From Myxococcales bacterium (lineage in GTDB: Bacteria; Myxococcota_A; Polyangia; Polyangiales; Polyangiaceae), in contig JACPVJ010000144.1 in assembly GCA_016191785.1 (NCBI GenBank), positions 21,726 through 85,725 of the forward strand: a stretch of 64,000 bases of DNA, read 5' to 3'. The position numbers and the translations under genes are program-made. Positions 45,067-54,057 of this stretch are shown here, one piece after another. The notes beneath the pieces are model-generated. The model was not told the origin of the DNA, did no database searches, and saw only the letters and a program-made list of their open reading frames with translations. Numbering within the stretch: position 1 is the first letter of the stretch; each line of letters begins with the position of its first letter.

Positions 45067-46635
45067 ATGAGTCTTCGAAGGGTCAGTCTCGACGCGGTGC
45101 GGCTCCACTCTGGGGTCGCCATCGCAGTTTACCTGCTTAGCGCGGCCGGTCCGGCCAAGGCGGACGAACCACGCAAGGTCACCGAACCGTCGGTCTTGCG
45201 CGAGCCGGCCGAGGTCACGCAGGTGGTCGACGCCTTCGACGAGGACGACCCGTTCGATCTGCACCTCTCGCTCGGGTACCAGCACACCTGGAAGGGCGCC
45301 AAGATCCGACGCGAGAGCTCGGTACGCCAAGCCGGGCTCACCACCGGTGGATACGCATCGGACGACATGAACGTCGCCGAGTACTCCGAGACCACCAGCC
45401 GACTGAACACGCGCGCCGCCATCGGCGTGTACAAGGACATCCAGCTGGTCTTCCGGCTGCCGATCATCCTGTCCAACAAGCGCAAGCTCTCGGGGCTCGA
45501 CGGCAGCGACAAGCAGCAGTCCGTGGTCCTGGCGGGCGGCCCCGGCGAGCAGCTGTTCAGCTTGCCGTTCGAGTCGCCGACCCGCAGTGGTCTCGAATAC
45601 TTGGCGGTCGGCCTGGACTTCGCGTTGATGAACCAGTTCCGCGACCTGACCAAGCCCACCTGGGTGATCGGGATCGAAGGCCGGTTCAACGTGTCGGAAC
45701 CGATGCACGCCTGCAGCAACAGCACCGCGGGGCTGAACCAGCCCGGCCCGCAGAAAAAGTGCGCCAATCCTTCGGACATCAACCGCAATGGCGTCCGAGA
45801 CATCATCGACCCCGATACCGGTGACGACCTCGAGGGCCGCGACCTGGGTGCCCGCGACCCCGGCGTCAGCCGCGGCACGACCGGGCTCGAGTTCCACACC
45901 TACCTGTCGAAGCGCATCAAGTACATCGAGCCCTATGGCGGGTTCAAAGCGCTGTTCGAGTTCCAGAACGAGAACAGCGACTACGGCACCACCGACCTCA
46001 AGGGCTCGCTGGTGAACCACCCGCCTCTGGCGGGCAGCATCATCATGGGGCTCAACGTGATCCCGTGGGAGATCCGCGATCAGTTCCAGCGGGTCACCGT
46101 TGATTTCCGCTTCACCGGCACGTACCGCTCCGAGGGCCGCGACTACTCGGAGCTCTACGACGCCCTCGGCTCGAGCGACGCGCCCAGCCTGCGCGCACCG
46201 ACCTACGCGTCGTACAAGGCGAACCCCGCGTTCGACCCGAACGCCCCGGATGGGCCGGGCAACCCGCGGTCGGTGGTCGATGCGAATTCGCAACGGGTCT
46301 ACACCACCGGCCTGACCGACGTGCAGCAGCACGGAACGTACACGCTCAGCACCGAGCTGACCTGGCAGGCGGGCGAGTACGTGAAGTTCAGCCTGGGCGG
46401 CGGCTACACCCTGGTGCAGAGCCACCTGCTCACCTTCGATCAGGCCTGCAACCCCGACTTCTCGGACGACATCACCAAGTCGGGCCCGTGCAAGAGCACC
46501 AGTCAATCCGGGTATTCGGCCACGGGCATCCCGAACCCGAACTACCGGCCCACCATCAACGCACCAGGCCGACGCTTCAAGGTCGACGACTCCCACGCCT
46601 TCGACGCCTGGCTCAACGCGACGGTCATGTTCTGA
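45067..46635 (+). CDS. Outer-membrane beta-barrel protein
   Basis: The 522-residue product has a signal peptide (to about Ala32). The mature chain shows alternating strands such as FDLHLSLGYQHTWKG, RAAIGVYKDIQLVFRLPIIL, LEYLAVGLDFALM and YVKFSLGGGYTLVQ, and ends in a Phe (LNATVMF), as expected of a BAM-inserted barrel. Surface loops are long and polar, with a four-Cys pair. Its size suggests about 14-16 strands. No ligand can be named. The next envelope gene follows 8 bp later. Confidence 0.82.
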   Translation: MSLRRVSLDAVRLHSGVAIAVYLLSAAGPAKADEPRKVTEPSVLREPAEVTQVVDAFDEDDPFDLHLSLGYQHTWKGAKIRRESSVRQAGLTTGGYASDDMNVAEYSETTSRLNTRAAIGVYKDIQLVFRLPIILSNKRKLSGLDGSDKQQSVVLAGGPGEQLFSLPFESPTRSGLEYLAVGLDFALMNQFRDLTKPTWVIGIEGRFNVSEPMHACSNSTAGLNQPGPQKKCANPSDINRNGVRDIIDPDTGDDLEGRDLGARDPGVSRGTTGLEFHTYLSKRIKYIEPYGGFKALFEFQNENSDYGTTDLKGSLVNHPPLAGSIIMGLNVIPWEIRDQFQRVTVDFRFTGTYRSEGRDYSELYDALGSSDAPSLRAPTYASYKANPAFDPNAPDGPGNPRSVVDANSQRVYTTGLTDVQQHGTYTLSTELTWQAGEYVKFSLGGGYTLVQSHLLTFDQACNPDFSDDITKSGPCKSTSQSGYSATGIPNPNYRPTINAPGRRFKVDDSHAFDAWLNATVMF

Positions 46636-46643
46636 GGGCCCGC

Positions 46644-48047
46644 ATGGCCCGTGCTCGACACGCCTTCGGCTCCGTGGCGCTCGGGCTCGCGCTCGCGGGC
46701 TGGGCCGGCACGGCAAACGCGGATCAGGACGAGGTGGTGCTGCTCCCCACGGTCATCCCCGTGGCAGCGTCGCCCAATCAGCTGCCCGAGCTGCGGCGCC
46801 CCGACGCCGAGGACGCCTCGACGCTCGCCCGGTGGGCCCGACAGCTCGACGCCGTCGTGACCGAGGCGGTGCAAGACCTGGGTCTCCGGCTGGACGTCTC
46901 GGATCGCGCGTCGCCCAGCGCGCGCACCCTCACCGACGACGCGCTCGTGGCGCGCGCCGCTTCGAGCTGGGTCATCTCGCCGCGACTGGCGCTCGAAGGG
47001 GACAAGCTCCGTCTGCACATCATCGCAGTGGCGCCTGGCTCGCGGGTGCTGATGGTCCGCACCCAAGAGGTCGCGCCCCGAGAGGTCGCGGTCCGCGCGC
47101 TGGTCATGACCCGCGACGTGGTTCAAGCCGGCCGCGGCTCCGATGAGCCGAAGCCCGACCCCGGCGCGGCCCCGACCCCCGCACCGGCCAGCAAGCTGGT
47201 GATGCCTGCGCGGTCCGCGGGGCGCGCGGTCCTGGCGCTGAACTCGGCCGCGTTCGGCAGCTACGTCGGCCTCTCGCTGCAGATGGCCAGCGGCTCGAGC
47301 GACGACCGCCTCACGTATCCGCTGATCGCGCTCGGCGCCGGCGTCGGGCTCGGCGCGTCGATGATCATCGCCGACGAGTGGGACGTCGGGCTCGGCGACG
47401 CCTGGTTCCTTTCGGCCGGCGCGTGGTGGCCGCTCAGCTCGGGCTTCTTGCTGGCCGATGGCTACGCCGTGGATCCTCCCGACGACCGCTTCGTCTACGG
47501 GTTGGTCGGTGCGGGCGCCGGCATGACCTTGGCGGCCACGGCGCTCACCTTCCGCGGCATGGGCGAAGGCGGCGCGACCCTGACGCACTCTGGCGGAGCA
47601 TTCGGCATGGCCCTGGGCGGCATGGCGCAGCTGGCGTTCGAGGGCCGCACCGACAAGACGCCCACGCGGGGCATGGGCTACGGAGCGGGAGGCGGAGTCT
47701 TGCTGGCCGGAGCCCTCGCCACGCAGGTGTCTGCGTCATCCTACCGCGTGCTGCTGATCGATCTGGGCGTGGTGCTCGGAGGCCTGGCGGGCGCGGCGGC
47801 GGCCAGCCCGCTGGTGTTCGGGGAAGAGCAGACCGAGGGCAAAGACCGAGCGTGGGTCGGCAGCGTGACGCTGGGTTCCGTCGCCGGCGGCGTCGTCGCC
47901 TACTTCATGACCGAGCCCAGCGAGCGCAGCGCGAGCGACGATCCGAACCTTCGGCTGGTTCCCTACGGCGGCGTCGTCGCCGAGGGCGTGGCCCGTGACG
48001 GCCGTCGCGAACCGGTCTACGGTGGTGGCGTTCAGGGTCTTTGGTGA
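46644..48047 (+). CDS. Envelope protein with C-terminal membrane helices
   Basis: The ATG at 46644 gives 467 residues. A signal peptide (to about Ala26) is followed by a periplasmic domain (about 27-165) with strands and helices like small CsgG/TolB-N modules (PRLALEGDKLRLHIIAVAPGS). After a Pro/Ala linker come about eight Gly/Ala-rich hydrophobic segments (for example LIALGAGVGLGASMIIADEW and YGAGGGVLLAGALATQV). Such glycine-dense segments occur both in inner-membrane helices and in barrel proteins, so the topology is uncertain. Its stop overlaps the pseudouridine synthase start (GTGA). Confidence 0.7.
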   Translation: MARARHAFGSVALGLALAGWAGTANADQDEVVLLPTVIPVAASPNQLPELRRPDAEDASTLARWARQLDAVVTEAVQDLGLRLDVSDRASPSARTLTDDALVARAASSWVISPRLALEGDKLRLHIIAVAPGSRVLMVRTQEVAPREVAVRALVMTRDVVQAGRGSDEPKPDPGAAPTPAPASKLVMPARSAGRAVLALNSAAFGSYVGLSLQMASGSSDDRLTYPLIALGAGVGLGASMIIADEWDVGLGDAWFLSAGAWWPLSSGFLLADGYAVDPPDDRFVYGLVGAGAGMTLAATALTFRGMGEGGATLTHSGGAFGMALGGMAQLAFEGRTDKTPTRGMGYGAGGGVLLAGALATQVSASSYRVLLIDLGVVLGGLAGAAAASPLVFGEEQTEGKDRAWVGSVTLGSVAGGVVAYFMTEPSERSASDDPNLRLVPYGGVVAEGVARDGRREPVYGGGVQGLW

Positions 48048-48964
48048 GAACGCTCACATTCACGGTGTCGGCGAGCGAGGCGGGGCAACGTCTCGACAAG
48101 CTGGTGGTGGCGCGGGCCGAGCTCGGTCGCCGCCGCGTGGCGGAGCTGTTCTCCCAAGGGCACGTCGTGGTGGCCGGCCGGCGCATTCCCAAGGGCGAGC
48201 TCGCCCGCGAGGGCGACGAGATCGTCGTCAGCCTCGAGGGCGACGATCGACCTTCCCCCGAGCCCGAGGCGCGGCTGACGGTCCGTCTCGAGACGCCCCA
48301 CCTGGTGATCGTCGCCAAGCCCGCCGGGCAGCCCAGCGCCCCGCTGCGTGGCGAGGGCGGCACGCTGGCGGGTGCGTTGCTCGGACACTACCCCGAGATG
48401 GAAGGCGTCGGGCACTCGCCCCGTGAGCCGGGGATCTTGCATCGCCTGGACACGCAGACGTCGGGGCTCTTGGTCGCGGCGCGCAGCGTCGACGCTTTCA
48501 ACCGGCTGCACGCGGCGCTCCGCCAAGGTGCGATGACCAAGCGGTACCTCGCCCTCGTGCCCGCCGAGGGGCTGCCCGACGCAGGGGTGATCGACGCCCC
48601 CATCGCGCCGGACCGGAAGAACCCGAAGCGAGTTCTGGTGGTCGACGGCCTGGCGCCTCGCACCGGCAAGAACCGCGCGCGCCCCGCGGAAACCCGCTTT
48701 CGACTGGTGAAGGCCGTCGGGCCCTTGGCGCTGGTCGAGCTCACGGTGTCGCGCGCGCTGCGCCACCAGATCCGAGCGCACCTGGCGTCCATCGGTCACC
48801 CGCTGCTGGGCGACGTCGTGTACGGCGGCCAGTCGAGCGAAGCGCTCGGCGAGCGCCATGCCTTGCACGCCAGCTACGTCGCTTGGGCCGGCGACGACAC
48901 CATCGCGGGCTTCGCCCTCGACGAGCCCTTGCCCGGGGACATGGCCAGCTTGATCGCCGGCTGA
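48044..48964 (+). CDS. RluA-family 23S rRNA pseudouridine synthase
   Basis: The GTG at 48044 overlaps the previous stop and gives 306 residues. An N-terminal S4 RNA-binding domain (about 12-60: RLDKLVVARAELGRRRVAELF) is followed by the synthase domain with HRLDTQTSGLLVAA; Asp136 in HRLDT is the catalytic nucleophile. VSRALRHQIRAHLASIGHPLLGD is the second family motif. It converts uridine to pseudouridine in ribosomal or transfer RNA; the exact site (RluC/RluD-like) cannot be told. The last 91 bp overlap the convergent membrane-protein gene. Confidence 0.92.
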   Translation: MRTLTFTVSASEAGQRLDKLVVARAELGRRRVAELFSQGHVVVAGRRIPKGELAREGDEIVVSLEGDDRPSPEPEARLTVRLETPHLVIVAKPAGQPSAPLRGEGGTLAGALLGHYPEMEGVGHSPREPGILHRLDTQTSGLLVAARSVDAFNRLHAALRQGAMTKRYLALVPAEGLPDAGVIDAPIAPDRKNPKRVLVVDGLAPRTGKNRARPAETRFRLVKAVGPLALVELTVSRALRHQIRAHLASIGHPLLGDVVYGGQSSEALGERHALHASYVAWAGDDTIAGFALDEPLPGDMASLIAG

Positions 48965-50658
48965 CTCGCCTTCGGGCGCGGCCCGCCTCGCTCGACGAGC
49001 GTCGCCGTGACCGAACGGATCAACGACAGACAGAGCGCTCTCGTCGGTAGCTTGGGGCGGAGCACGGCGCTCCGCTCTTCGGGCTTGCGCCCCCGGGTCC
49101 AGGTCACGGTGCGCGGGAGCGCCGAGTGTGCTTCGGAGCCGTCGGTCGCCCGCACCATGACCCAGGGCAGCGCCACGCTGCCACCGAGCGCGCCCTGATA
49201 TTCGACGCCGAACTCGATGGCCCCGAGCCCGAGCTTTGCTCGCCGCGGCATCACCAAGAGGCGCAGCTCGTCGGGAGCGGTCTCACCCTCGGGGATGCGC
49301 GCCCACGCGACCGCCTTCAGGTCCGGACTCTGCCGCAACCGCTCGGCGAGCCACGCGAGCAGCGGCGCGGGTTGGGTCGCTCCGTGGGGCGGAAGCTCGC
49401 CGGCGCGACCAGTGCAGAAGATCGGCAAGAGCACCGCCGAGGCCAGGGCGACGCAGATCCCGTGGTAAGGCGAGCGCAGGAAGAAGTACACGCTCGCGAC
49501 CCCGAAGCCGATCACGAAGAGGAAGAAGACCGAGAACCCCGGCAGCGTCCCCGCGTCGAGCCAGCGACCTGGCAGCACCGGCGTGCTCGGCCGAAACGCC
49601 TCGTCGTCACCGAGCGGAAGCCAGCGCCCGGGGCGCCTCGGCGCCGGCAGCGCCCGCGGGGTGACCTGCGCCGCGAGCACGATGGCGAACGCCAAGAGCA
49701 CTCCCGCCCAGGTGGCGTGGTCGGTGTGGAGCACCAGACCGACGGCGCCGGCCAGGCTGCCGCCTGCGGCCACCGCCCGCGGCGCGGCCGGGATCGGGAT
49801 CAGCGCGCGCGGCTCGGCGAAGCGCGCGCGACACGCCCGGGTCGTCAGGCGCCACTTCGCGAAGACGACCAGCGCGAACAGCAGCGCCACGGTGGCCAGC
49901 ACGGCGATCCCGAACAGGCGTTGCTCGGGCCGCTCGCCCGAGACCGGCCGAAGTGCGCTCGGGGGGGGCGCCGCTTCTTCGCGACCGAAGGCATCGAACG
50001 CGCGGGGGCTGGCGAGGACTCGCCACACCACCGGTTCGCCCTTGGCGACATGGGGCCTCACGATGTCGAGCTCGTCCTTGTCGCCGGTGCGCCTCAGGTT
50101 CGACAGGAACGTTCCACCCGACTCTTCGTCCCCGTCGGGCAAGCGCGGCTCCGTCGCGCCGGGTGGCAGTCGGAACAACACGCGAGCCGAGTCGACGCCG
50201 TCGGTGGAGCGCGGGGCGACCCAGCGCACTTCGGCCATCGAGCCCTGCTGGCGGATCAGCCCGCGATCGCCGAGCCGGGTGCGGTATGCGAGCCTGAAGA
50301 CGAACTTGCCCCGGCTGACACCCTTCGCGTGATCGATCTCGGCTCGAAGCGTCCCGTCGTCACGTTTTTCGAGCAGCAGCGGGAGAGTGAGCGCGGCGCC
50401 CTCGGCGGCGGACACCGTGGCATCGGGCAGCACGGTCGCGTCGCTGTCGACGCCTTCCAGCTCGATCGCCGGCAGCGGCCCGCCCTTCACACGAATCACG
50501 ATCTCGTGTGAGACCGTCGCGCTGCCGTCCCGCTCGACGTCGAGCGTGACCACGTGCGACTGGGTCGCCGTCTCGACCCAGGCCAGCGCCCAAGCCGGCA
50601 GCAGCAGGGCGATCAGGAACCCAGCCGCAGCACATACATGTCGGCGAAAGGCGTACAT
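48874..50658 (-). CDS. Membrane protein with DUF2207-like N-terminal domain
   Basis: The start ATG 50658 gives 594 residues (ATG 50676 gives six more). A signal peptide is followed by a beta-rich extracytoplasmic domain (about 25-215) with HVVTLDVERDGSATVSHEIVIRV, VFRLAYRTRLG and ARVLFRLPPG, reminiscent of the DUF2207 N-terminus. Five or six transmembrane helices follow (about 230-400), and then a cytoplasmic domain. Unusually, its last 30 codons are antisense to the pseudouridine synthase end. It is separated from the next minus-strand lipoprotein gene by 75 bp. Confidence 0.75.
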   Translation of the reverse strand: MYAFRRHVCAAAGFLIALLLPAWALAWVETATQSHVVTLDVERDGSATVSHEIVIRVKGGPLPAIELEGVDSDATVLPDATVSAAEGAALTLPLLLEKRDDGTLRAEIDHAKGVSRGKFVFRLAYRTRLGDRGLIRQQGSMAEVRWVAPRSTDGVDSARVLFRLPPGATEPRLPDGDEESGGTFLSNLRRTGDKDELDIVRPHVAKGEPVVWRVLASPRAFDAFGREEAAPPPSALRPVSGERPEQRLFGIAVLATVALLFALVVFAKWRLTTRACRARFAEPRALIPIPAAPRAVAAGGSLAGAVGLVLHTDHATWAGVLLAFAIVLAAQVTPRALPAPRRPGRWLPLGDDEAFRPSTPVLPGRWLDAGTLPGFSVFFLFVIGFGVASVYFFLRSPYHGICVALASAVLLPIFCTGRAGELPPHGATQPAPLLAWLAERLRQSPDLKAVAWARIPEGETAPDELRLLVMPRRAKLGLGAIEFGVEYQGALGGSVALPWVMVRATDGSEAHSALPRTVTWTRGRKPEERSAVLRPKLPTRALCLSLIRSVTATLVERGGPRPKASQPAIKLAMSPGKGSSRAKPAMVSSPAQAT

Positions 50659-50733
50659 GGTACGACCTCTGCTCACACGAAGTGGTCCGCTCTGCCAAGT
50701 TTCCGGGCCCCTCGCCCGGCGTAGCCGCGGGTT

Positions 50734-52734
50734 TCAGGGCTTGCGGACCGGGGCGGGGGCCGGGGCCACGGGCGGGGCCGGGGGCGGCATCACCGCAGCG
50801 GGGCCGCCCAGGGCCTTGCCGCTGCCCGCCGCAGCCAGGCTCGGCGCCACCGCGCCGATGTCCTCGACCACGGCTTTCGGGACCTGAATCGTCCAGACCA
50901 TGCCCGGCCCGCCGTCGCTGGTGACGGTGGTCCACATCAACATCGGCGTCTCGCCGTGGTGCGGCATCATGCTCAGGGCTTTGGTCAGGTCGCCGAGCCC
51001 GGCATCTTGCATGCCGCTCACCAGGCTCTTCACCAAGTTGCCGACGGTGAAGTACCCACCCGAGACGCCTCTCGAGGCCTTCAGCGGCGCGATGCCCTCT
51101 CGCGCGGCAAGCGACGAACCGCCCTTGCGCATGTCGAGCAGCTTCGCGTTGAGCGCCTTCTCGTCGGCCGAGAGCCCGACCCAGGTGCTGTCGCCATCGG
51201 GCACGAGCGCCATCACGATGGCCAGCGCCGGCACGGCGGCCGCCTTCTTCGCTCCGGGCATGCCTTCGTCCATCTTCGCAAAGAACGCGCTGGGCAGGTT
51301 CAGCTCGTACACCGTGGTCCCCGGGGGCATGCCCGGCACGCGGGAGGGCCGCGACGACAGCTTGGGCAGGTCCGCCGGCTTCACCTTGAGACGCTTGTCC
51401 ACGACCTGGCGGAGCTGCGCGTCGTTGTACAGCTTCACTAGCTTGTCGAGGTACCCCTTGTACTTCGCGGGTTTCTCGTCGACCCCGATCACGTACCACC
51501 CCAGGTAGGATCGAATCCGCTCGCGAGTCTGCGCGGCGCTCGTGGCGGTGGCTGAAGCAGCGGCGCCCGCGATCTCGCCGTGGGCGTAGACCACGTCACC
51601 CTCGGTGGTCCACGTCTCGAGCATCAGCTCGGAGATCTGGTCCCGGACCTTGCGTGGCACCTTCTCTTTTTCCAGAGCCCCGTCGATGAGCTCGGCCATC
51701 GTCTTGCGGATGGCCTCGTAGCGCTTGGCGTTGGCGCCCACGCCAAAAGTCGCCATTTCGGCGTCCTTCGGCAGCTTCCAGAACTTCTCGGGAACGCCTT
51801 TGCTGCGCTTGGCCGCGTCCACCATGGTCTGCACGGTCCACGAGCTCTGCCCCTTGAACTTCATGCTGACGGTGCCGTTGATCAGCCCGCCCGAGCGGTC
51901 GATGCCGCCCTCGACGCGGATCTTGTCCACGTCCTCGGCCACGGCCAGCACCTCGTCGGCCAGCCCGTGGGCGGCGTCGGCCAGGGCGCGATCGAAGCGC
52001 GGGCTGTCCATCGACAGCTCGCTCATCACGAAGGGCATGGCCATCGTGCGGAGCTGCCTCAGCTCCTTGGCATAACGCCGACGGAGCGGCTCGGCCTGGA
52101 TCTCGATGTACAGCTCGGACTTGCCGAGGGCCTCGCTGGGCAGACCGCGCGTCGCGTAGGGCAGCAGGGCGTCGATGTCCTCTTGCCTGTCGCCGCACAC
52201 CAGGCGGGCCGGCGACTTTCCGACCGACGGCGCGACCGCGCAGACCGGGCCGCCCTCACCCTTCGCAATCAGGTACACGCTCGGGCGTAGCATCCGCGCA
52301 GACTGACCCTGGCGCTTCGCGAAGTTGACGATGCCGTCGACCGAGCTGACACCGACGGAGACCACCGCGAAAGGCTGCGGGAAGTTCCCGAGCCCCTTGT
52401 CGTCGAGCGACACGGCGACCTCGATCGGCGCGTCGAACACCAAGAGGTTCGCCATCTCGGGCTCGGTCTTCTTGATCAGCGCCCGCACGTCGATCGGGTA
52501 CTTCGACCAGCTGGCGAGGGTATCCACCACGTTCGCCGGATTGCCCAACCGACCGACGCCCACCAGGCTCGCTGGCGCGGGGACCGTGCTCAGGTCCGGA
52601 GCGGGCCCGCTGGCGACGCCGCCGGGCTCCTTCGACCCGGGCGTGGTTCCGGGCCGCTTCGCCGGCGCCTGGGGCCCGCAGGCAACGAGAGCAAACGCAC
52701 TGACGAGCAGAAGGGAGGTCCGAAGTCGGGTCAT
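50734..52734 (-). CDS. Large lipoprotein of unknown function
   Basis: The 666-residue product has a leader ending in the lipobox LVAC. A Pro/Gly linker is followed by a long mixed alpha/beta chain with no cysteines in clusters. Segments such as NPANVVDTLASWSKYPIDVRAL, PIEVAVSLDDKGLGNFPQP and VEGGIDRSGGLINGTVSMKF resemble the repeated layout of DUF3352-type exported proteins that myxobacteria carry, but I cannot confirm this. The C-terminus is a Pro/Ala tail. No catalytic motif is seen. Confidence 0.7.
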   Translation of the reverse strand: MTRLRTSLLLVSAFALVACGPQAPAKRPGTTPGSKEPGGVASGPAPDLSTVPAPASLVGVGRLGNPANVVDTLASWSKYPIDVRALIKKTEPEMANLLVFDAPIEVAVSLDDKGLGNFPQPFAVVSVGVSSVDGIVNFAKRQGQSARMLRPSVYLIAKGEGGPVCAVAPSVGKSPARLVCGDRQEDIDALLPYATRGLPSEALGKSELYIEIQAEPLRRRYAKELRQLRTMAMPFVMSELSMDSPRFDRALADAAHGLADEVLAVAEDVDKIRVEGGIDRSGGLINGTVSMKFKGQSSWTVQTMVDAAKRSKGVPEKFWKLPKDAEMATFGVGANAKRYEAIRKTMAELIDGALEKEKVPRKVRDQISELMLETWTTEGDVVYAHGEIAGAAASATATSAAQTRERIRSYLGWYVIGVDEKPAKYKGYLDKLVKLYNDAQLRQVVDKRLKVKPADLPKLSSRPSRVPGMPPGTTVYELNLPSAFFAKMDEGMPGAKKAAAVPALAIVMALVPDGDSTWVGLSADEKALNAKLLDMRKGGSSLAAREGIAPLKASRGVSGGYFTVGNLVKSLVSGMQDAGLGDLTKALSMMPHHGETPMLMWTTVTSDGGPGMVWTIQVPKAVVEDIGAVAPSLAAAGSGKALGGPAAVMPPPAPPVAPAPAPVRKP

Positions 52735-52813
52735 GGCGGCCGGGATTCATACACGATCCCGGATGCGCGGGAACTGCCGGATCGAGCGCGCCGGCTCGGG
52801 CTGGCGGGCCGGC

Positions 52814-54037
52814 TCAGCCGCCGCCGGGCTCGGGCAGCGACGGCACGCGGCCAGCCAGGAAGTAGCCCGTGTGCCAGAGCGCGCGCCCGCTGGCGCGGAG
52901 CAATGCGGCCTTGGACCAAGGCTTGCCGCCGAAGTGCTGACAACCCACGCGGATGAACTCCGGCGAGGCGTGGAGAAAGGCCTCGATGTTCGCGCGCGGC
53001 GGACCGTAAAACAGGCCCACGCCCAGGGAGCGCACGATCAGATCACGCCCGATGGAGCCGCGGCGAATGACCGACGGCCAGTCCTGGAAGTCGAGCTCCC
53101 CAGCCGGCAGCTTCTCGGCGAGGTACTTGGCCGCCGCCGCGCCATAGTAGATGGCCTGGGCGATCCCCTCGCCGGTCACGGGATCGATGCCCGCAGCCTC
53201 GCCCACCAAGAGCGAGTGCGGAGTCGACACCGGAACGTGCGGATCGAACACCAGCTCGGCGTAGCGCTTCTTCTTCAGCTTGCCGAGGTCGATGCCGCGG
53301 GTCGCGAGCTCGGCCTCGAGCACGGCCTTTATCTCGACCACCGCCGGGCCGTCGGTCGGCCGGAGGATGTACACGCCGCGCACGACCTTCTCTTGGCCGT
53401 CCACCAGGGTCGGGAAGTCCCAGTAGTACCCCGGCAGGTCGCGCCGGGTGGCGTCGAACACCAGCACGTCGCGCTCGAGGTCCGAGTCCACCGGATCGGT
53501 GTCCACCTCGATGGCCTGGGCCCGATACCTGGCGGCCTGGAAGCCCAGCGTACGGCGTACCACGCTGCGCACACCGTCGGCGCCGATCACGACCCGCGCG
53601 TGAATCGGCCCCGCGCTGGTGTCGACCTGGTAGCCCCGTGGCGTGCGGGTAAGGCCCGTGACGCGAGTGCCGCCGGAGAACGGGATCCCCCGCCGCAGGC
53701 CGATCTGCAAGAGCTCGTGGTCGAACTCCACTCGCCGGACGACGCGCCCGATCGCGTCTTCGCGCACGACCGTGGTCCGGCCCATGGCGCGAAACGCGAT
53801 GGCGTTCACCGGCACGCCGGGGACGCACACGCTGACGCCGATCGACCCCAGGAGCTTGTCGGCGCGTGCGCCCACACCGCCGGCGCAGAACTTCTCGCGT
53901 GGGAAGCGCTCGGCGTCGACCACCAGCATGCGATCGGTGAGCGCTGGCATGGCGTGCGCCAAGAACAGCGCCGTCGCCATGCCAGCCGGACCGCCACCGA
54001 CGATCAGGACCTCGACGTCTCGGGAGCTCGAAACCAC
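52814..54037 (-). CDS. FAD-dependent oxidoreductase, geranylgeranyl-reductase-like
   Basis: The start is GTG 54037, the only start codon ahead of the FAD-binding motif; the product has 407 residues. It begins with the dinucleotide motif VLIVGGGPAGMATALFLA, followed by the family-specific FPREKFCAGGV, then VVIGADGVRS and LVGEAAGIDPVTGEGIAQAI, the diagnostic set of the geranylgeranyl reductase/halogenase-like flavoproteins. In prokaryotes these reduce isoprenoid chains of quinones or lipids; the true substrate is unknown. It starts 20 bp after dnaK ends and may be read through from it. Confidence 0.9.
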   Translation of the reverse strand: MVSSSRDVEVLIVGGGPAGMATALFLAHAMPALTDRMLVVDAERFPREKFCAGGVGARADKLLGSIGVSVCVPGVPVNAIAFRAMGRTTVVREDAIGRVVRRVEFDHELLQIGLRRGIPFSGGTRVTGLTRTPRGYQVDTSAGPIHARVVIGADGVRSVVRRTLGFQAARYRAQAIEVDTDPVDSDLERDVLVFDATRRDLPGYYWDFPTLVDGQEKVVRGVYILRPTDGPAVVEIKAVLEAELATRGIDLGKLKKKRYAELVFDPHVPVSTPHSLLVGEAAGIDPVTGEGIAQAIYYGAAAAKYLAEKLPAGELDFQDWPSVIRRGSIGRDLIVRSLGVGLFYGPPRANIEAFLHASPEFIRVGCQHFGGKPWSKAALLRASGRALWHTGYFLAGRVPSLPEPGGG

Positions 54038-54057
54038 GGATACTACCCGGGTCGAGG

